From Vicia villosa (Eukaryota > Streptophyta > Magnoliopsida > Fabales > Fabaceae), in the NCBI RefSeq assembly GCF_029867415.1, contig NC_081184.1, positions 112,551,476 to 112,615,475 of the forward strand: a DNA stretch of 64,000 nucleotides, read 5' to 3'. This document shows positions 25,430 through 38,000 of this stretch, piece after piece. The position numbers were made by a program, and so were the translations under genes. The notes under the pieces were generated by a model. That model was not told where the DNA came from and did no database searches. It saw only the letters and a program-made list of their open reading frames with translations. How positions within the stretch are numbered: position 1 is the stretch's first letter; each line of letters begins with the position of its first letter.

Positions 25430-27370
25430 ATTTACACTTCTCACCCCTGTATTTTCTATTTGGCAGCACCTTGGGCCACTATTTTCACTCTTTTTGGCCC
25501 ATTTAATTTTTTTATTATTATTTCTTTTTGTTTTCATTATTTTTATCATTTTTCTTAGACTAATATTAGCTTTACCATTTATTTCACTAATTTTTGTTTG
25601 ATTATTTTTTATTAATCTTGTAAATTAGTCTACTTAATTAATCATTTTGATGCATATTATTTTTTATGTTTTTTTATCTCTTTATGATTTGTTTGGATAT
25701 TTTGCTTTGTCTTTTGTGATCATCTGAAACCGAGTTGCCTATTGTTGTTAGCTTTGGGTTTATATTTCAAAGTTTAATTTAATATTACTCTTTGAATCGT
25801 TTAAACACATAGAGTCTATTTCCTGGTCTCAGATAGGGTTGATTCATACACGAATCGCCTTACAATTGCTTAACATAGTGTTATATTCATAATCTTTAGT
25901 TTTTTGTCTCTTTGTTCCTAGCTTTGCATTGAGATTTTGTAGTTTAATTCAATAGTAATCTTCGAATCATTTAAACGCATAGAGTTATTAGTGCAGCCTC
26001 AGATGATTCCTTCATGAACCGCCTTACGATTGCTTAACATAGCACTAAATTAGGTATTTTAGTTTTATGTTATTGCTTCACTCCATCTCCATTTGACAAA
26101 GTGTATTTTTCATCCCCGAGGCGTTGTAATAATTTTACCGCTTTCCATTTGTTTTTTTATTATTGCTTTGTGCTTTTTAATTAAGATTAGGTTAGTTCAA
26201 AATTAATCATTTTCATAAAAAGAACAAAACAATACTCGATCCAACGTCGAGTCTTTTTCCAAATCAAACTAAAAAACAATTGTAATGCAAAGCTTGATCC
26301 AACCTCAAGTCTTTCTTCCGATCACCTCAAATGCTTTCATAATAAATTTCAAATGCTTGATTCAATGTTAAGTCGTTTTCCATATACAAAAATATTTTCC
26401 TTATCAAAATGGATTGAATGGACGAGCTAGATGAATATCCAATCTTTTCCTAGATTAATTGGATACAAGATGAATATTCCGACCATTCGATTAATTACAA
26501 TCCAATCAAAACACTTTAATTAAGCGAGTTAAGTTCAAACTTAGTAAACGATGAACGAGCGAGCTGGATGAATATCCTACCTTTCTCACGAGTATTTGAA
26601 TACGAGATGAATATCTCGGCCATTTGATACCCACCCATTGTTTAAGAGTTAAGATTAAACTAGTCAAACTCTTTTCAATAAAATAAAATTAAACGGGCGA
26701 GCTGGATGAATATCCAACCTTTCTCCAAGTGTTTGAATACGAGATGAATATCTTGGTCATTTGACACTTGTATCCTATAAAAACAACTCAATCAACCAAA
26801 CTTCTTTTTCGCCTTTTTGTGACTCTTGAAAGCCTTTTCATAAACAAATGTGTCTTAGCCATTTCGACACGAAACGAATAAAAGACTTTAGCCTCCAGGA
26901 GCGAGCAAAATTTCAAGGTTCAAACGTTCGAAATCTCTAACACATCACTCTTTTAAAATCAACTAACAAACTCGTGGTTTTCTACCATGAACTACGAAGA
27001 TCTGATATCTTCATTGCACTATGAGGACGCGTAGACACTGGGTTTTGAAACCTTGGCGAGCACAATAACTTAAAAAACAAAAACCTTCCTCTTCTCTCTT
27101 TCTCGATTAATAAGTAAAAGATCGCAAACTTTCACACTAACACTCATTTGCAAACTAACTAAATGGGTCCCGTTGAGTACAACGAATGTGAGAGGTGCTA
27201 ATACCTTCCCCTTGCATAACCGACTCCCGAATCCACTTTTGGTTGCGACGACCATTTCTTTTCTTTCATGGGTTTTGTTCAATATTTTCCCCTTCCTATT
27301 GGAATGAATAAAGATCAGTAGCGACTCTGTTGTATTTCGAGTGTTCCTTACGTTTGGGTATTTTTCGCGC
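25430..27370 (+). mobile_element. Ogre-type (Ty3/gypsy Tat-Ogre) LTR, degenerate
   Basis: The right part (26970-27330) holds phrases characteristic of legume Ogre LTR ends as I recall them: 'GTGGTTTTCTACCATGAAC', 'CATTGCACTATGAGGACGCG', 'GCTAATACCTTCCCCTTGC', 'CCGACTCCCGAATCC', then 'GGAATGAATAAAGATCAG' and 'AGCGACTCTGTTG'. Internal subrepeats fit too. A block with CGTTTAAACACATAGAGT recurs at about 25735 and 25910. A block with GAGCTGGATGAATATCC recurs at about 26420, 26560 and 26700. The left limit is uncertain. No Ogre coding region follows, so this is a solo or truncated LTR. Confidence 0.6.
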
Positions 27371-29074
27371 TGCGACACACACCAAATCCAATTATTTTTG
27401 CCAAAATTTAGTTCAGAGATACATCTCCAAATTATCTTTAAATTAGTTCAGAGATGTATCTCCAAAAATACAAGGAACATAAACTGCAATTAACTCAGCT
27501 AGACCACTGCTAGTAAGATAACCATGTCCGCCACATAGTTTATGATATTCTTCAATTCCATCCTACAAATGAAAGTTGATTAATTTTATTTGAACTTCAA
27601 AAGAGTTCACAGCTACAAGGTGAAAAGCACATATATGACACATTACAACTAAAGGGTATACACACACTGACAACAACAAAAACATCCTAATAATTTAAAG
27701 TTAGAGAAGATTACTCATTCAGTCAATTATCCCACAAACAAATAGATGACATGACCAAAAAATTAATGGTAAACAAAATATAATGACTTGTATTTCAGGA
27801 CAAATAACTTTTTCGAGATGAAAATCCAGACTATTAAGATAGAATTCTTATGTATAACTAATCTTGCAAAAGTAGATAAATCAAACATGCTATGGTTAAT
27901 AGTGTTAATTTTTAATTCAACTTTCAAACTGAAAACAAGGAGGACGTGTAATTATATGCACAATAAAACCTATCAATCTCTTGAAAACATTCATGTTTCA
28001 AATAACAAAATGAACTGTATATGATAGTAATATAGGAATGAGAAAAATTCTAAGATACAGCTCCGAGTTTTTTTAAGGTTAATTCGGTAACGTATCTCCA
28101 AACTAAATTTTAACAAAAAATGAGATTTAGTGTGTTCGGAGATATATCTCTGAATAAATCCAAAGATATTTTAAAATTTTCGGATGTGCATCCCTTTGTA
28201 TAAAAATGTAAAGAGAAATTACAAAAAATTAAGATATGCCAAATCATGTCTAAGAGATCATATTCAATTAAGCATTTACCTAGATTTAAATCTAAAACCA
28301 TTTTTACAATGAAAAAGGTTTTTTAACCGGTCCATATTTTTCAAAAATAAAATATCCAAATCCATTTTTCCATATATCCATATCCAACCCACCTTCATCT
28401 CACATCCTCACTAAACACCAAATCACAAAATTCACCCAGAAAAATGCAAGAGTGCACACTGAGTTTTCACGAATCAATGGACCAAGAAGAAAATCCTAAA
28501 ATTCACCAAAATGTAGGAACTGTGTTTTCTCCAGTTTCGACGAAGACAAATATCAACGAGCTTGAAAAAATCGGTTTCACAAAAAAACCAGATTGGATGG
28601 ACTCAAAAACCAAACCATGTTTTGGGTTTTATTTGGATATGTCAATATCCAAACCCTATTTTGAAGTCACGTGAATCATTCCCATTTCCCACCAAATCTT
28701 CGTTTTGTTTTTCACAAAGAATCATTCTTCACATAACATGTTTGTTTCCAAACTTTCAATCAAACCCGTGCTATCTTTTTGTCAAAGGTTCATCCGTGAG
28801 TCATTGTCTACATCTTCTTCTCTCTCTATGCATATGTACAAGTTTTCATTGCACTTTATTAGCATTCCAACCATTTTTGTTTGCTACTGCTTTTATATTT
28901 ATTCTCATTCACGTGTCTAGTCTTTCTCACTACCTTCAGTTAGGCTCTATAATCCCAATGCTTGCTGAAAAGTTTTGTTCATTTTGGTTTTTTCTCCCAA
29001 TTGATCTCACAAGTGCTTATTCTAGGAAATAAGTTCTGATATATTTTTGTTTTTACTTTGAAATTTTCAGAAAG
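27371..29074. other. Spacer before GH127 copy 2, with palindromic ATCTCC repeats
   Basis: No gene is supported. Words such as CAGAGATACATCTCC (27413), CAGAGATGTATCTCC (27450) and CGGAGATATATCTCTGAA (28137) recur; they are short palindromes like those at 21.1-21.3 kb. From about 28670 the sequence is the duplicated GH127 5' flank. The frames at 28444-29032 show no domain. Confidence 0.4.
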
Positions 29075-32000
29075 ATGGAGGCTCTTGTATATGTTATTGT
29101 GGCCTTCATGCTGTGTGGTTGTGCTGCTGGAAGGGAATGCACAAACATTCCGACTCAATCGCATACGTTGCAATATGAATTAGGGGTATCAAAGAATGAG
29201 ACATGGAAGAAAGAAGTTATGTCTCATTATCATGTGACACCGACTGATGATTCAGCTTGGGCAGATTTGTTACCGAGGAAGTTGTTGGCAGAAGACCACC
29301 AGCGTGATTGGAGTGTTATGTATAGGAAAGTTAAGAATTTGGGTGTGTTTAAGCCACCTGTTGGATTTCTCAAAGAAGTTCCTCTTGAGGATGTGAGGTT
29401 ACTGGAAGGTTCTGTTCATGCTGAGGCACAGCAGACTAATTTGGAGTATCTGTTGATGTTAGATGTTGATAGTATGATTTGGAACTTCAGGAAGACGGCT
29501 GGATTACCAACTCCGGGTACACCTTATGGTGGATGGGAGGCTCCTGGTTTGGAACTCCGAGGACATTTTGTTGGTATGATTTTACTTTATTCATCGTCAT
29601 GTTTATGTTCTTCATTTGTATTTGTATCATGGTCTTTGGCAACTGTCTTAATGAATTCTGGGGTGCATGTTCTGTTCAGTTCTCACGAGAACTCTACTCC
29701 TGGTCCTGGCTGCAATTTTCAGCTTCTGCATTTCACTTTTGAAGGTTAATTTATATTTGCTTGTTTTTTGATCATGTGAAGGGCATTACTTGAGTGCATC
29801 AGCTCTAATGTGGGCCAGCACAAAGAACGATAGTCTGAAGAAGAAAATGTCAGCTCTTGTTACCGGTCTATCCGCTTGTCAGGAGAAAATTGGAACAGGA
29901 TATTTATCTGCATTTCCCGCTGACTTTTTTGATCGATTTGAAGCTAATCAACCTGTTTGGGCTCCCTATTACACAGTTCACAAGGTATAAGCAAGACTAG
30001 ATTTTGACTTACGAAAGTGCTTTTGGCCTTAACATTGTGTGATCTCAATTACTCAACTTTGACAGATCATGGCTGGCTTGTTGGATCAACATACTATAGC
30101 TGGAAATCCTCAAGCTCTAAAAATGTTGACATGGATGGTCGATTACTTTTACAACCGAGTGAAGAATGTAATAACAAAGTACACTGTACATAGACACTAT
30201 GATTCCCTGAATGAGGAAACTGGAGGAATGAATGATGTCCTTTACAAATTATATAGCGTAACGGTAGGTTAACTAGTCCATGTAGTTTCTTTAACTCTCT
30301 TGTTTCACGTGTTTTATACAAAGTTTTTCACTTGTTGACTATGTAACTATGTTGCTTTGAATTGTAGAATTTAACAGATATGGATTCTATTCCATAGTTG
30401 ATTAATTTTATTAAGCATGCCATATGTGAAACAAATTTAATGATTATACTATTATAGCACATGGTGCCTGGTTATTCTGAAGTAAAACTGTCATGTTATA
30501 CAAATATGCAGGGGGATTCAAAGCATCTATTGTTGGCTCACCTTTTCGACAAACCATGCTTTTTAGGGTTGCTTTCAGTAGAGGTAACTCATCAATATTT
30601 GTTATGAGATAATTTTGTTTTGGTTAGTTTTGGCTGAAAATTTCAAGAGGTTGCAGCTGTTCTTCAAATTAATTTTAAGAGAGCACTTATAAAGTTATAA
30701 CTAATGTTAGCTCTCAGATGAGCAATACATAAAGTGCATACATAACATACAATATATACGAGAAAGTTTGGTGTAAAATTTAATTATAGCCTTATTTTTT
30801 AACTTAACTTCTGTATTTAAAATAGTGTCCTCTACTTGAATGTTATATATAATATTGTTGTGCTCATCTCCAAATATAGCAATTAAATAGTTGGATGTTG
30901 AACTCGGGTATTTGTATTCTAGTTTAGAAATTGTATTTAGTTTTATGACTGGTCCCAAGAACTATTTTTGAAACTCTCTTTTTTCTTGTAGGCTGATGAC
31001 ATAGCTGATTTTCACGCTAATACACACATCCCAATTGTTGTTGGAGCTCAAATGCGGTATGAAGTCACGGGTGATCCACTTTATAAGGTGAGTTCCTTAT
31101 GCACATTGTAGATTACTGATTTAATTTTCACAAAGTTTTCAGAAAATTATGTTTATTTTCTATGCATTGGTGTAATATAATTTATTTATTTTTCCAATTT
31201 TAATGTTTTGAGGGTAAACTTGAGGATAATAATCATTAAAACGCCCCTAGCCTTTCAATTTTTTAAGTGTGTTTTGGTTTGTTAGGATATTGGGACATTC
31301 TTTATGAGCATTGTAAACTCTTCACACAGCTATGCAACGGGAGGGACATCAGTCGGCGAGTTCTGGTACTTAGATATCATCCTTTTAAGTTTCAGTTTTT
31401 TCATTTGCATTTAAAATTATTCATAGAATTTGATTTCTTTAAGAAATTCAAGCAGAAAGTTTTTGCTGCTTTATTTTTACATGATAACCAGTTCTAGATT
31501 TCTTTCTGAAGTCTTTTTATTTCAATTTGTGCAGGAAAAATCCAAAGAGAATGGCAGACACCATGTCAACAGAGAATGAAGAATCCTGCACAACTTATAA
31601 TATGTTGAAGGTACAACTAAATGACCAATCACTCATGAGTCATGATTCTATTAGTTCGTCATGTAATCCTCAGGAAAATTTTCATAGAATTTCTTTTAAC
31701 TGTCGAAGAGGGAAGATTTATTATCACATTGTAACTCATTGGTATTATACTTATGAATTATGCTTGAATGTGTTCCTAGGTCAGTATTACATACATACTA
31801 CTTGATATTCAGGGATGATCCATAGTTTATTTCTGTTGAAGCGTTCATGTTGCCAAATATTGATTTCAGGTTTCACGCCACTTGTTCAGATGGACCAAAG
31901 AAGTCTCTTATGCAGATTATTATGAGCGCGCCTTAACAAATGGTGTACTTGGTGTTCAAAGAGGAACAGATCCTGGGGTGATGATTTATATGCTTCCTCT

Positions 32001-33812
32001 AGCAAATGGGGTTTCCAAAGCTAAAACTTATCATGGTTGGGGAACACCATTTAATTCATTCTGGTGCTGCTATGGAACAGGTGGGTAACTGCATAGTCCT
32101 TTTAAGATTTTGTTTACTTTGAAAAAAAAAAAAATCACCCCGGGTACTAATTTATTGTAAACTCCTCTGTTCTCTTACTAGAGTGCTATTCTCAATTTAT
32201 TTTTCCTTTGTCATTAGGAATTGAATCATTTTCAAAGCTGGGAGACTCTATATATTTTGAAGAGGAAGGGAATAGTCCTAGTCTATACATCATTCAGTAT
32301 ATATCAAGCTCATTTAATTGGAAATCTGGGAAAGTTTTGCTCACTCAGACAGTTATTCCAGCTGCTTCGTCGGACCCTTACCTACGAGTTTCATTTACCT
32401 TCTCTCCTAATGAGGTACATTGTCTTATTGCTTCTCATTTAGCCACATATCTTTTCATGATAGTTATTGGAGTTTTGAGGTTATAAATTTATAATGCCAT
32501 TTGTTTAGCTTTATATAAGAAATCAACAAGATATGTGATATTAGATCCTCCATATTTTCTGACTACAACCCATCATTTCAAAACTTGATCTCTGCAGAAA
32601 ATTGGGACTTCGTCAACATTGAACTTTCGTCTACCATCTTGGACTCACGCCGATGGTGCCAAGGCAATATTGAATACTGAAACTTTATCTCTGCCAGCTC
32701 CAGGTCTGAATCTGTCTTTACTTCCCTTATCTCATGGTGATGGATGCTAGAATGTGTAATCACCAAAATATAAAAACGACGAAAAAGAACAAGCCCTTGC
32801 CTTTCATATTTAAGACAGGACATACACACTAGTGAACTATACATGTTTATGTATTTTCCTATAGCAGGAAAAATTAACATTTGAAACATGGAAATAATAT
32901 TTTACTGTCTTAACCTCTAGGGAATTTTTTGTCAATCACACGCCAGTGGAGTGCTGGTGACAAGCTGGCTCTTCAGTTTCCGCTTATCCTCAGAACAGAA
33001 GCCATAAAAGGTAGCTTTTCAAGATAATCTATGAAAGAAATATACATATATTTCATCAAAGAATGTGTTTACATTAGTGATTTTGTGTTTTCAAATTAAA
33101 CTCAGATGAAAGACCTGAATTTGCATCTCTCCAAGCAATTCTTTATGGACCATATCTTCTCGCCGGTCATACCTCCAGAAATTGGGACATTAAAGCGGGT
33201 GCTAACACATCTGTTGCGGATTGGATTACTCCAATTCCTTCCAGTTACAATGATCAACTAGTTTCTTTGTCACAAGACTTTGAAAACTCAACTTTTGTTA
33301 TAACAAACACAAACCAATCACTCTCAATGCAAAACTTACCTGCAGCTGGAACCGAGTTCGCTCTTTATGCTACCTTTAGACTTATCCAAAAAGATGCTAC
33401 TAGTAAATCAGTGATTTTAGAACCAATTGATCTACCTGGAATGACCGTAAGTCACCAAGGACCAGACCAACCTCTTATCATGGTAGATTCCTCCCACGAC
33501 GGACCTTCTTCGAAATTTCTAGTCGTACCAGGATTGGACAGACGAAATCAGACCGTATCTTTAGAATCAGAAAGCAATAAAGATTGTTACGTGCATAGTG
33601 ATATGAGCCCTGGTTCAGGACTTAAGCTCAAGTGCAAGTCTGATTCTGAAGCTAGTTTTAACCAAGCAACAAGTTTTGTTTTTGGGAAAGGATTAAAGCA
33701 GTACCATCCTATTAGCTTTGTAGCTAAAGGTATATACCAGGACTTTATTTTAGAGCCATTGTTCAACTTCCGGGATGAACATTATACAGTTTATTTCAAC
33801 ATTCAAGGTTAA
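29075..33812 (+). CDS. GH127 family beta-L-arabinofuranosidase-like glycosidase, copy 2 (12 exons)
   Basis: Tandem paralogue of the gene at 16420, same strand. Exons: 29075-29573, 29782-29984, 30066-30263, 30512-30583, 30992-31087, 31286-31365, 31535-31610, 31870-32080, 32218-32414, 32598-32703, 32921-33010, 33106-33812. They sum to 2535 nt, 844 residues. Exons 1-11 are exactly as long as in copy 1; only the last differs, ending seven codons earlier. Active-site motifs GGTSVGEFW, EESC and FWCCYGTG are all kept at the same residue numbers, so both copies should be catalytically competent. N-terminal signal sequence is kept (CGCAAG near residue 20). Introns have diverged by indels; intron 1 is 208 bp versus 81 bp in copy 1. 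The C-terminal beta-trefoil-like domain is present. Function is inferred from the family. Confidence 0.92.
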
Positions 33813-34212
33813 ATAAGTTTATCCTAGAAAGGTTCAATTCAAATAATGAAAATTCATTTGTAGAAAGATTAGTGCATGGATTTCATGTGCTTGGTGCTCT
33901 AAATGTATGGAATGGATTAAATTTTTTCTTCTGATTTCTCAGTGGAATATAAATGGATTAGTGGATTGTTTTATTCATCTATTATAATTTAAAGCAAAAT
34001 TTATACACTCTTTTTATTTCTACATATTGTAAATATCAAATGTTTATTTTAAACTAAGTTCTAAAATCATACTTTAGCATACATGCTATATGTTACATGT
34101 TTGAAACTTTAAAGAGACAATAAAATTACAAAGGCTATACTTGCGTTAATTAAGTAATCATAATAATAATAAATTTTTATATTTGGGTTTATCCATCCTA
34201 ACCCAAACCTAT
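33813..34212. other. Shared 3' flank between GH127 copy 2 and the LRR gene
   Basis: The first ~180 bases are homologous to the 3' flank of copy 1, marking the right edge of the duplicated unit near 33990. The rest is AT-rich, convergent 3' space of two genes. No terminator motif can be assigned. Confidence 0.5.
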
Positions 34213-34767
34213 TTATTCATGTTTCTGTACGCGACTATGAGTGCATGGTTGAAGTGGCTTGCCGCAAAGGCGTCCATTGTGTTGGAACGATTCTGGCTGA
34301 AGATGACTTAACGAAGAAGCAACCGGAATCCTCCCAAAGAGGTGGTTGTGACTAAAGTCGACATGGCCAATGTAAGTGGCTAACACCATTGACTTAGGAA
34401 TCAAACCGTTCAAACTGTTATATGATAGATCAATGTTTATGAAATATGAGATTTCACTAAACACATCTGGTATAGGTCCTCTCAGAGCATTTCTACTCAA
34501 ATCCAAATGGCTCATTCTAGAAGCCAACAAAGACCTCGGAATCCTTCCGCTCAAGTTGTTATACTTCAGGTTCAGCGAATCCAGAACCGACATTTGTCCT
34601 AATGAAAACGGAATTGGACCGGATAACTGGTTTAATGACAGGTCTAAGTCAGCTAGCCCGTAAATATTTGAAAAGGACCGCGGAATTCGACCGTGTATTC
34701 TATTGTGACTTAATAACGCTCGGTTCAGCTTTCTAAGCCGGCCGATGTTCCCGGGAATGGGGCCTTC
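34213..34767 (-). pseudogene. DRT100-like LRR gene, 3' part (separated by retrotransposon insertion)
   Basis: Minus-strand open frame from the insertion edge (34767) to the stop at 34213, about 184 codons. It carries plant extracellular leucine-rich repeats (GPIPGNIGRLRKL, GRIPRSFSNIYGLADLDLS, SGPIPFSLGQMSVLDSLNL, ISYFINIDLSYNSLNG). The cap ends NGRLCGKPLQPC, the typical C-terminal Cys pair motif. Together with 40871-41466 it makes a DRT100/polygalacturonase-inhibitor-like LRR protein. The reading frame itself is undamaged here; the only lesion seen is the 6.1-kb insertion. Without its own start or signal peptide this part is unlikely to be expressed. Confidence 0.88.
34763..34767. repeat. 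Target-site duplication CCTTC (left)
   Basis: CCTTC directly precedes the LTR start TGTTAGATATAG here and follows the other LTR end at 40871-40875. Five bases is the usual duplication for LTR retrotransposons. Confidence 0.92.
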
Positions 34768-35039
34768 TGTTAGATATAGCTAGGTTAAATTTAGATCTAA
34801 ATGGCATAAAAAGAAATTGACATTAAACAAGCTTCATACTTTCTTCATAGCTTCAATATTCAGCAAACTACAATATAAATAGCTAGGGTTTATCCTCTAA
34901 ATGGGCTGAACATAAAAAGGCCCACAACAAAGAAAAGGAACCAACAAAAAAACTACTAATAGCACCTACTTAATAATAATAATCTTTGAGTAAAACAGAA
35001 ATTTTCTTTTCTCTCTTGGGCCTATCCAACTTCTTATCA
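34768..35039 (-). repeat. 3' LTR of the gypsy element
   Basis: 272 bp, TG...CA ends. It contains the last 22 codons and the stop of the gag-pol frame (34970), so the polyprotein terminates inside the LTR. Confidence 0.93.
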
Positions 35040-38000
35040 ATACTCATAGCCCCAATAGGAACCTTGTCCTCAAGGTTCATGTGAGGAGAGTTAAATTTGT
35101 TTGGGCCTTGATGGGAGCTTAACAGAGTTGGGCCGGGTGCACTCTTACCAACATTAGGGTTTGGAGAAAAAGAAACAGCACACTTGTCTTGAGGAAATAC
35201 CGCCGCTGCTGAAGAGGGAAACAGCTGTTTGGGAGCTGTGGTTTTGGAAACACGCGTGGGACACGTGTCTGCCCCAGGAAGCGCCGCGGCTGTGTGAGTG
35301 GAACACAGCTGTTTGTGTGTTGGAGAAGTAAAGGAGGGTACAGCATGCGCGTTGGGAATAGGCAAAGTAGTTGGGTACAGCTGTGTTTGGGACAAAGTGC
35401 TGGCCTTTGGATCTTCATCGAACGGCTCAGAAACAGGTTGAAGAGATCCGTTGAGATCCGGAGTGGATAGCATATCACGTGGGTGTTCAGACTTGTACTT
35501 TGAAGTTGAAACACTTAAGACTTCATTTTGCTTGCCATAATCATTTAGACCCTTTTCCTCTTCTTCTTCAAACGAAGTTCTCTCTCTCTTTTCTTGAACA
35601 TTATTCAAAACTTTTTTCTTCTGAATAAAAACCTTCTGAAATCCATCCATATTCTTCCGGTCCTCTCGTTGCATCTGATTGCGACCTACCATAGCGGGTA
35701 AGATCTTTTTCACAGAATTACTACTTGTCTCATGGATCTCTGTTATCTTATCAGCTTCTAACTCAACAGCTTTGTCTTGCAGATCCGAATGAACGGGGAG
35801 GAGGTGTGAAGGTGGAATATCGCGGAAATCTGTAACCGGTTCACGACCATAGTAAGGGCGTAGCAAGGAGACGTGAAAAACGGGATGAACACGAGAGGTA
35901 GAGGGGAGATCCAACATGTACGCTACTTGTCCGATTCGTTTGATGATGGTAAAAGGACCAAAGAAACGTGAAGCTAACTTCTGAGATGAACGTGTTTGGA
36001 CGGTTTGTTGGCGATATGGCTGAAGCTTGAGTAAAACAAGATCTCCGATTTGAAAAGTAAGCTCCCTTCTCTTTGTATTCGCTTGTTTCTCCATCTGGAT
36101 CCGGCTTTTAAACAGATTTTGGTTTAAAGTTTGAAAAATCGCTTGTCTTTGTTGCAGGAGTTCTGCTAGTACCGGTTCTGAGACAGATCCCTCAACATAG
36201 TCAACCAAGGAAGGTGGGTCGCGACCATAGAGTGCCCGGAACGGAGTCATTTGAATGGCAGAATGATGTGAAGTATTGTACCAATATTCTGCAAGGTGAA
36301 GAAACTTGTACCACTTCTTTGGCTGAGAACTGACAAAACAGCGAAGGTACGTTCCAATTGATCTGTTAATAACTTCTGTTTGCCCATCCGTTTCGGGATG
36401 ATATGCTGTGCTGTATCTTAACATTGTACCTTGTTCTTTAAAAAAAGCTTTCCAAAAGGTACTGAGAAACAATGGGTCCCTGTCGGAGACAATCGACTTC
36501 GGTTGACCGTGGAGACGAGCGACTTCGACTATAAAGCGTTTAGCAAGATCCTGAGCTGTGAAATGAGAGGGCATGGCGATAAAGTGAGCAGATTTGGTAA
36601 GACGATCGCAAATAACCCATATAGTTGTGTGACCGAAGGAGTTTGGCAAATGTGTGATAAAGTCCATCGAGATGTCTTCCCAGACTTGCTTAGGGACAGG
36701 TAATGGTTGAAGTAGCCCATGTTTCTTATGTGTTAGATACTTGTTATGTTGACATTCACTGCATTTCTGAATCATCTCCTTTGTCTCTTTGTATAAACCT
36801 GGCCAGCAAAAAGAAGCAGAAATGCGTGAAAGGGTTGCTTTTAGTCCTGAATGACCTGCTGTTGGTGTTGCGTGAAATTCAGCAAGGAGCTTGGGACGGA
36901 TCTGTTGGAAATCAGGTATAAAAATCTTGGCTTTGTAGAATAACAATCCATTTGAAATTGTGTAGTCAGTCTGAGTTTCATTTTGAATAAGGCTTCTGAC
37001 CAAACTCTTTCCTGACTCATTTGTGGCATAATATTCACGCAAACTGGAGAGGATATCAGGAATGGGGGAGGACAAAGCAAGTAACATGGGCTCTTCCGCT
37101 GTGTATTTCCGACTCAAAGCGTCTGCAACCACGTTGGACTTACCAGGTTTGTAAAATATCTGAAAATTAAATCCTTGCAGCTTTGCTGCCCATTTCTGTT
37201 GCTCTGGAGTTTGGATTTTCTGTAGCAATAGATTACGCAAGCTTTTTTGATCTGTGTAGATATTGAACTCTTGACCGATTAAATACTGACGCCACTTTTT
37301 TATCGCTTCTGTGACAGCGAACATCTCCCTCACATATACTGAAGCAGCTTGCATACGCGGGCATAACTTCTTGCTGAAGAAGGCGATCGGATGACCATCT
37401 TGGGATAACACAGCACCGACGGCAACTCCTGAAGCGTCTGTTTCAACCACAAATTTCTTTGTAAAATCTGGTAGAGATAAGACCGGCATGTCGGTCATTC
37501 GTTTCTGTAATTCTGTAAAGGCTGCGGCCGCTGATGTACTCCAAACAAATTTAGTGGATCGTAGCAAATCGGTGAGGGGAGCGGCGAGAGCGGCGTATTG
37601 TTTTACAAATCTGCGATAAAAACCGGTAAGGCCCAAAAACCCTCTGAGTGTCGTGAGAGAACGCGGTTGAGGCCAATCCAAAATTGCCTTAATCTTTTCT
37701 GCATCTGGTGCTACTGTCCCTTGAGATATAACATGTCCTAGGTAATGAACCTTAGAAACTGCGAACACACATTTAGACAACTTTACCACATAAAAATTGG
37801 ACATTAGTAACTCAAAAATAATCTGTAAATGAGCTAGGTGGTCAGTAAAATTGGAACTATAGATTAGAATATCATCAAAAAAAACTAAAACGAATTTTCT
37901 CAAGTAAGGTCTCAAAAGATCATTCATGGCTGATTGGAAAGTAGAGGGTGCGTTTGTCAAGCCAAAGGGCATGACCAAGAATTCATAGTGTCCATCGAAA

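Noticed and set aside
29479..29742. Extension of GH127 copy 2 exon 1 into intron 1 as a separate protein
   Set aside because: The exon ends at a GT donor at 29574 matched by copy 1; reading on is intron translation.
16420..33812. GH127 genes as recent bacterial transfer
   Set aside because: They have 12 exons with conserved plant introns; the family is standard in plants.
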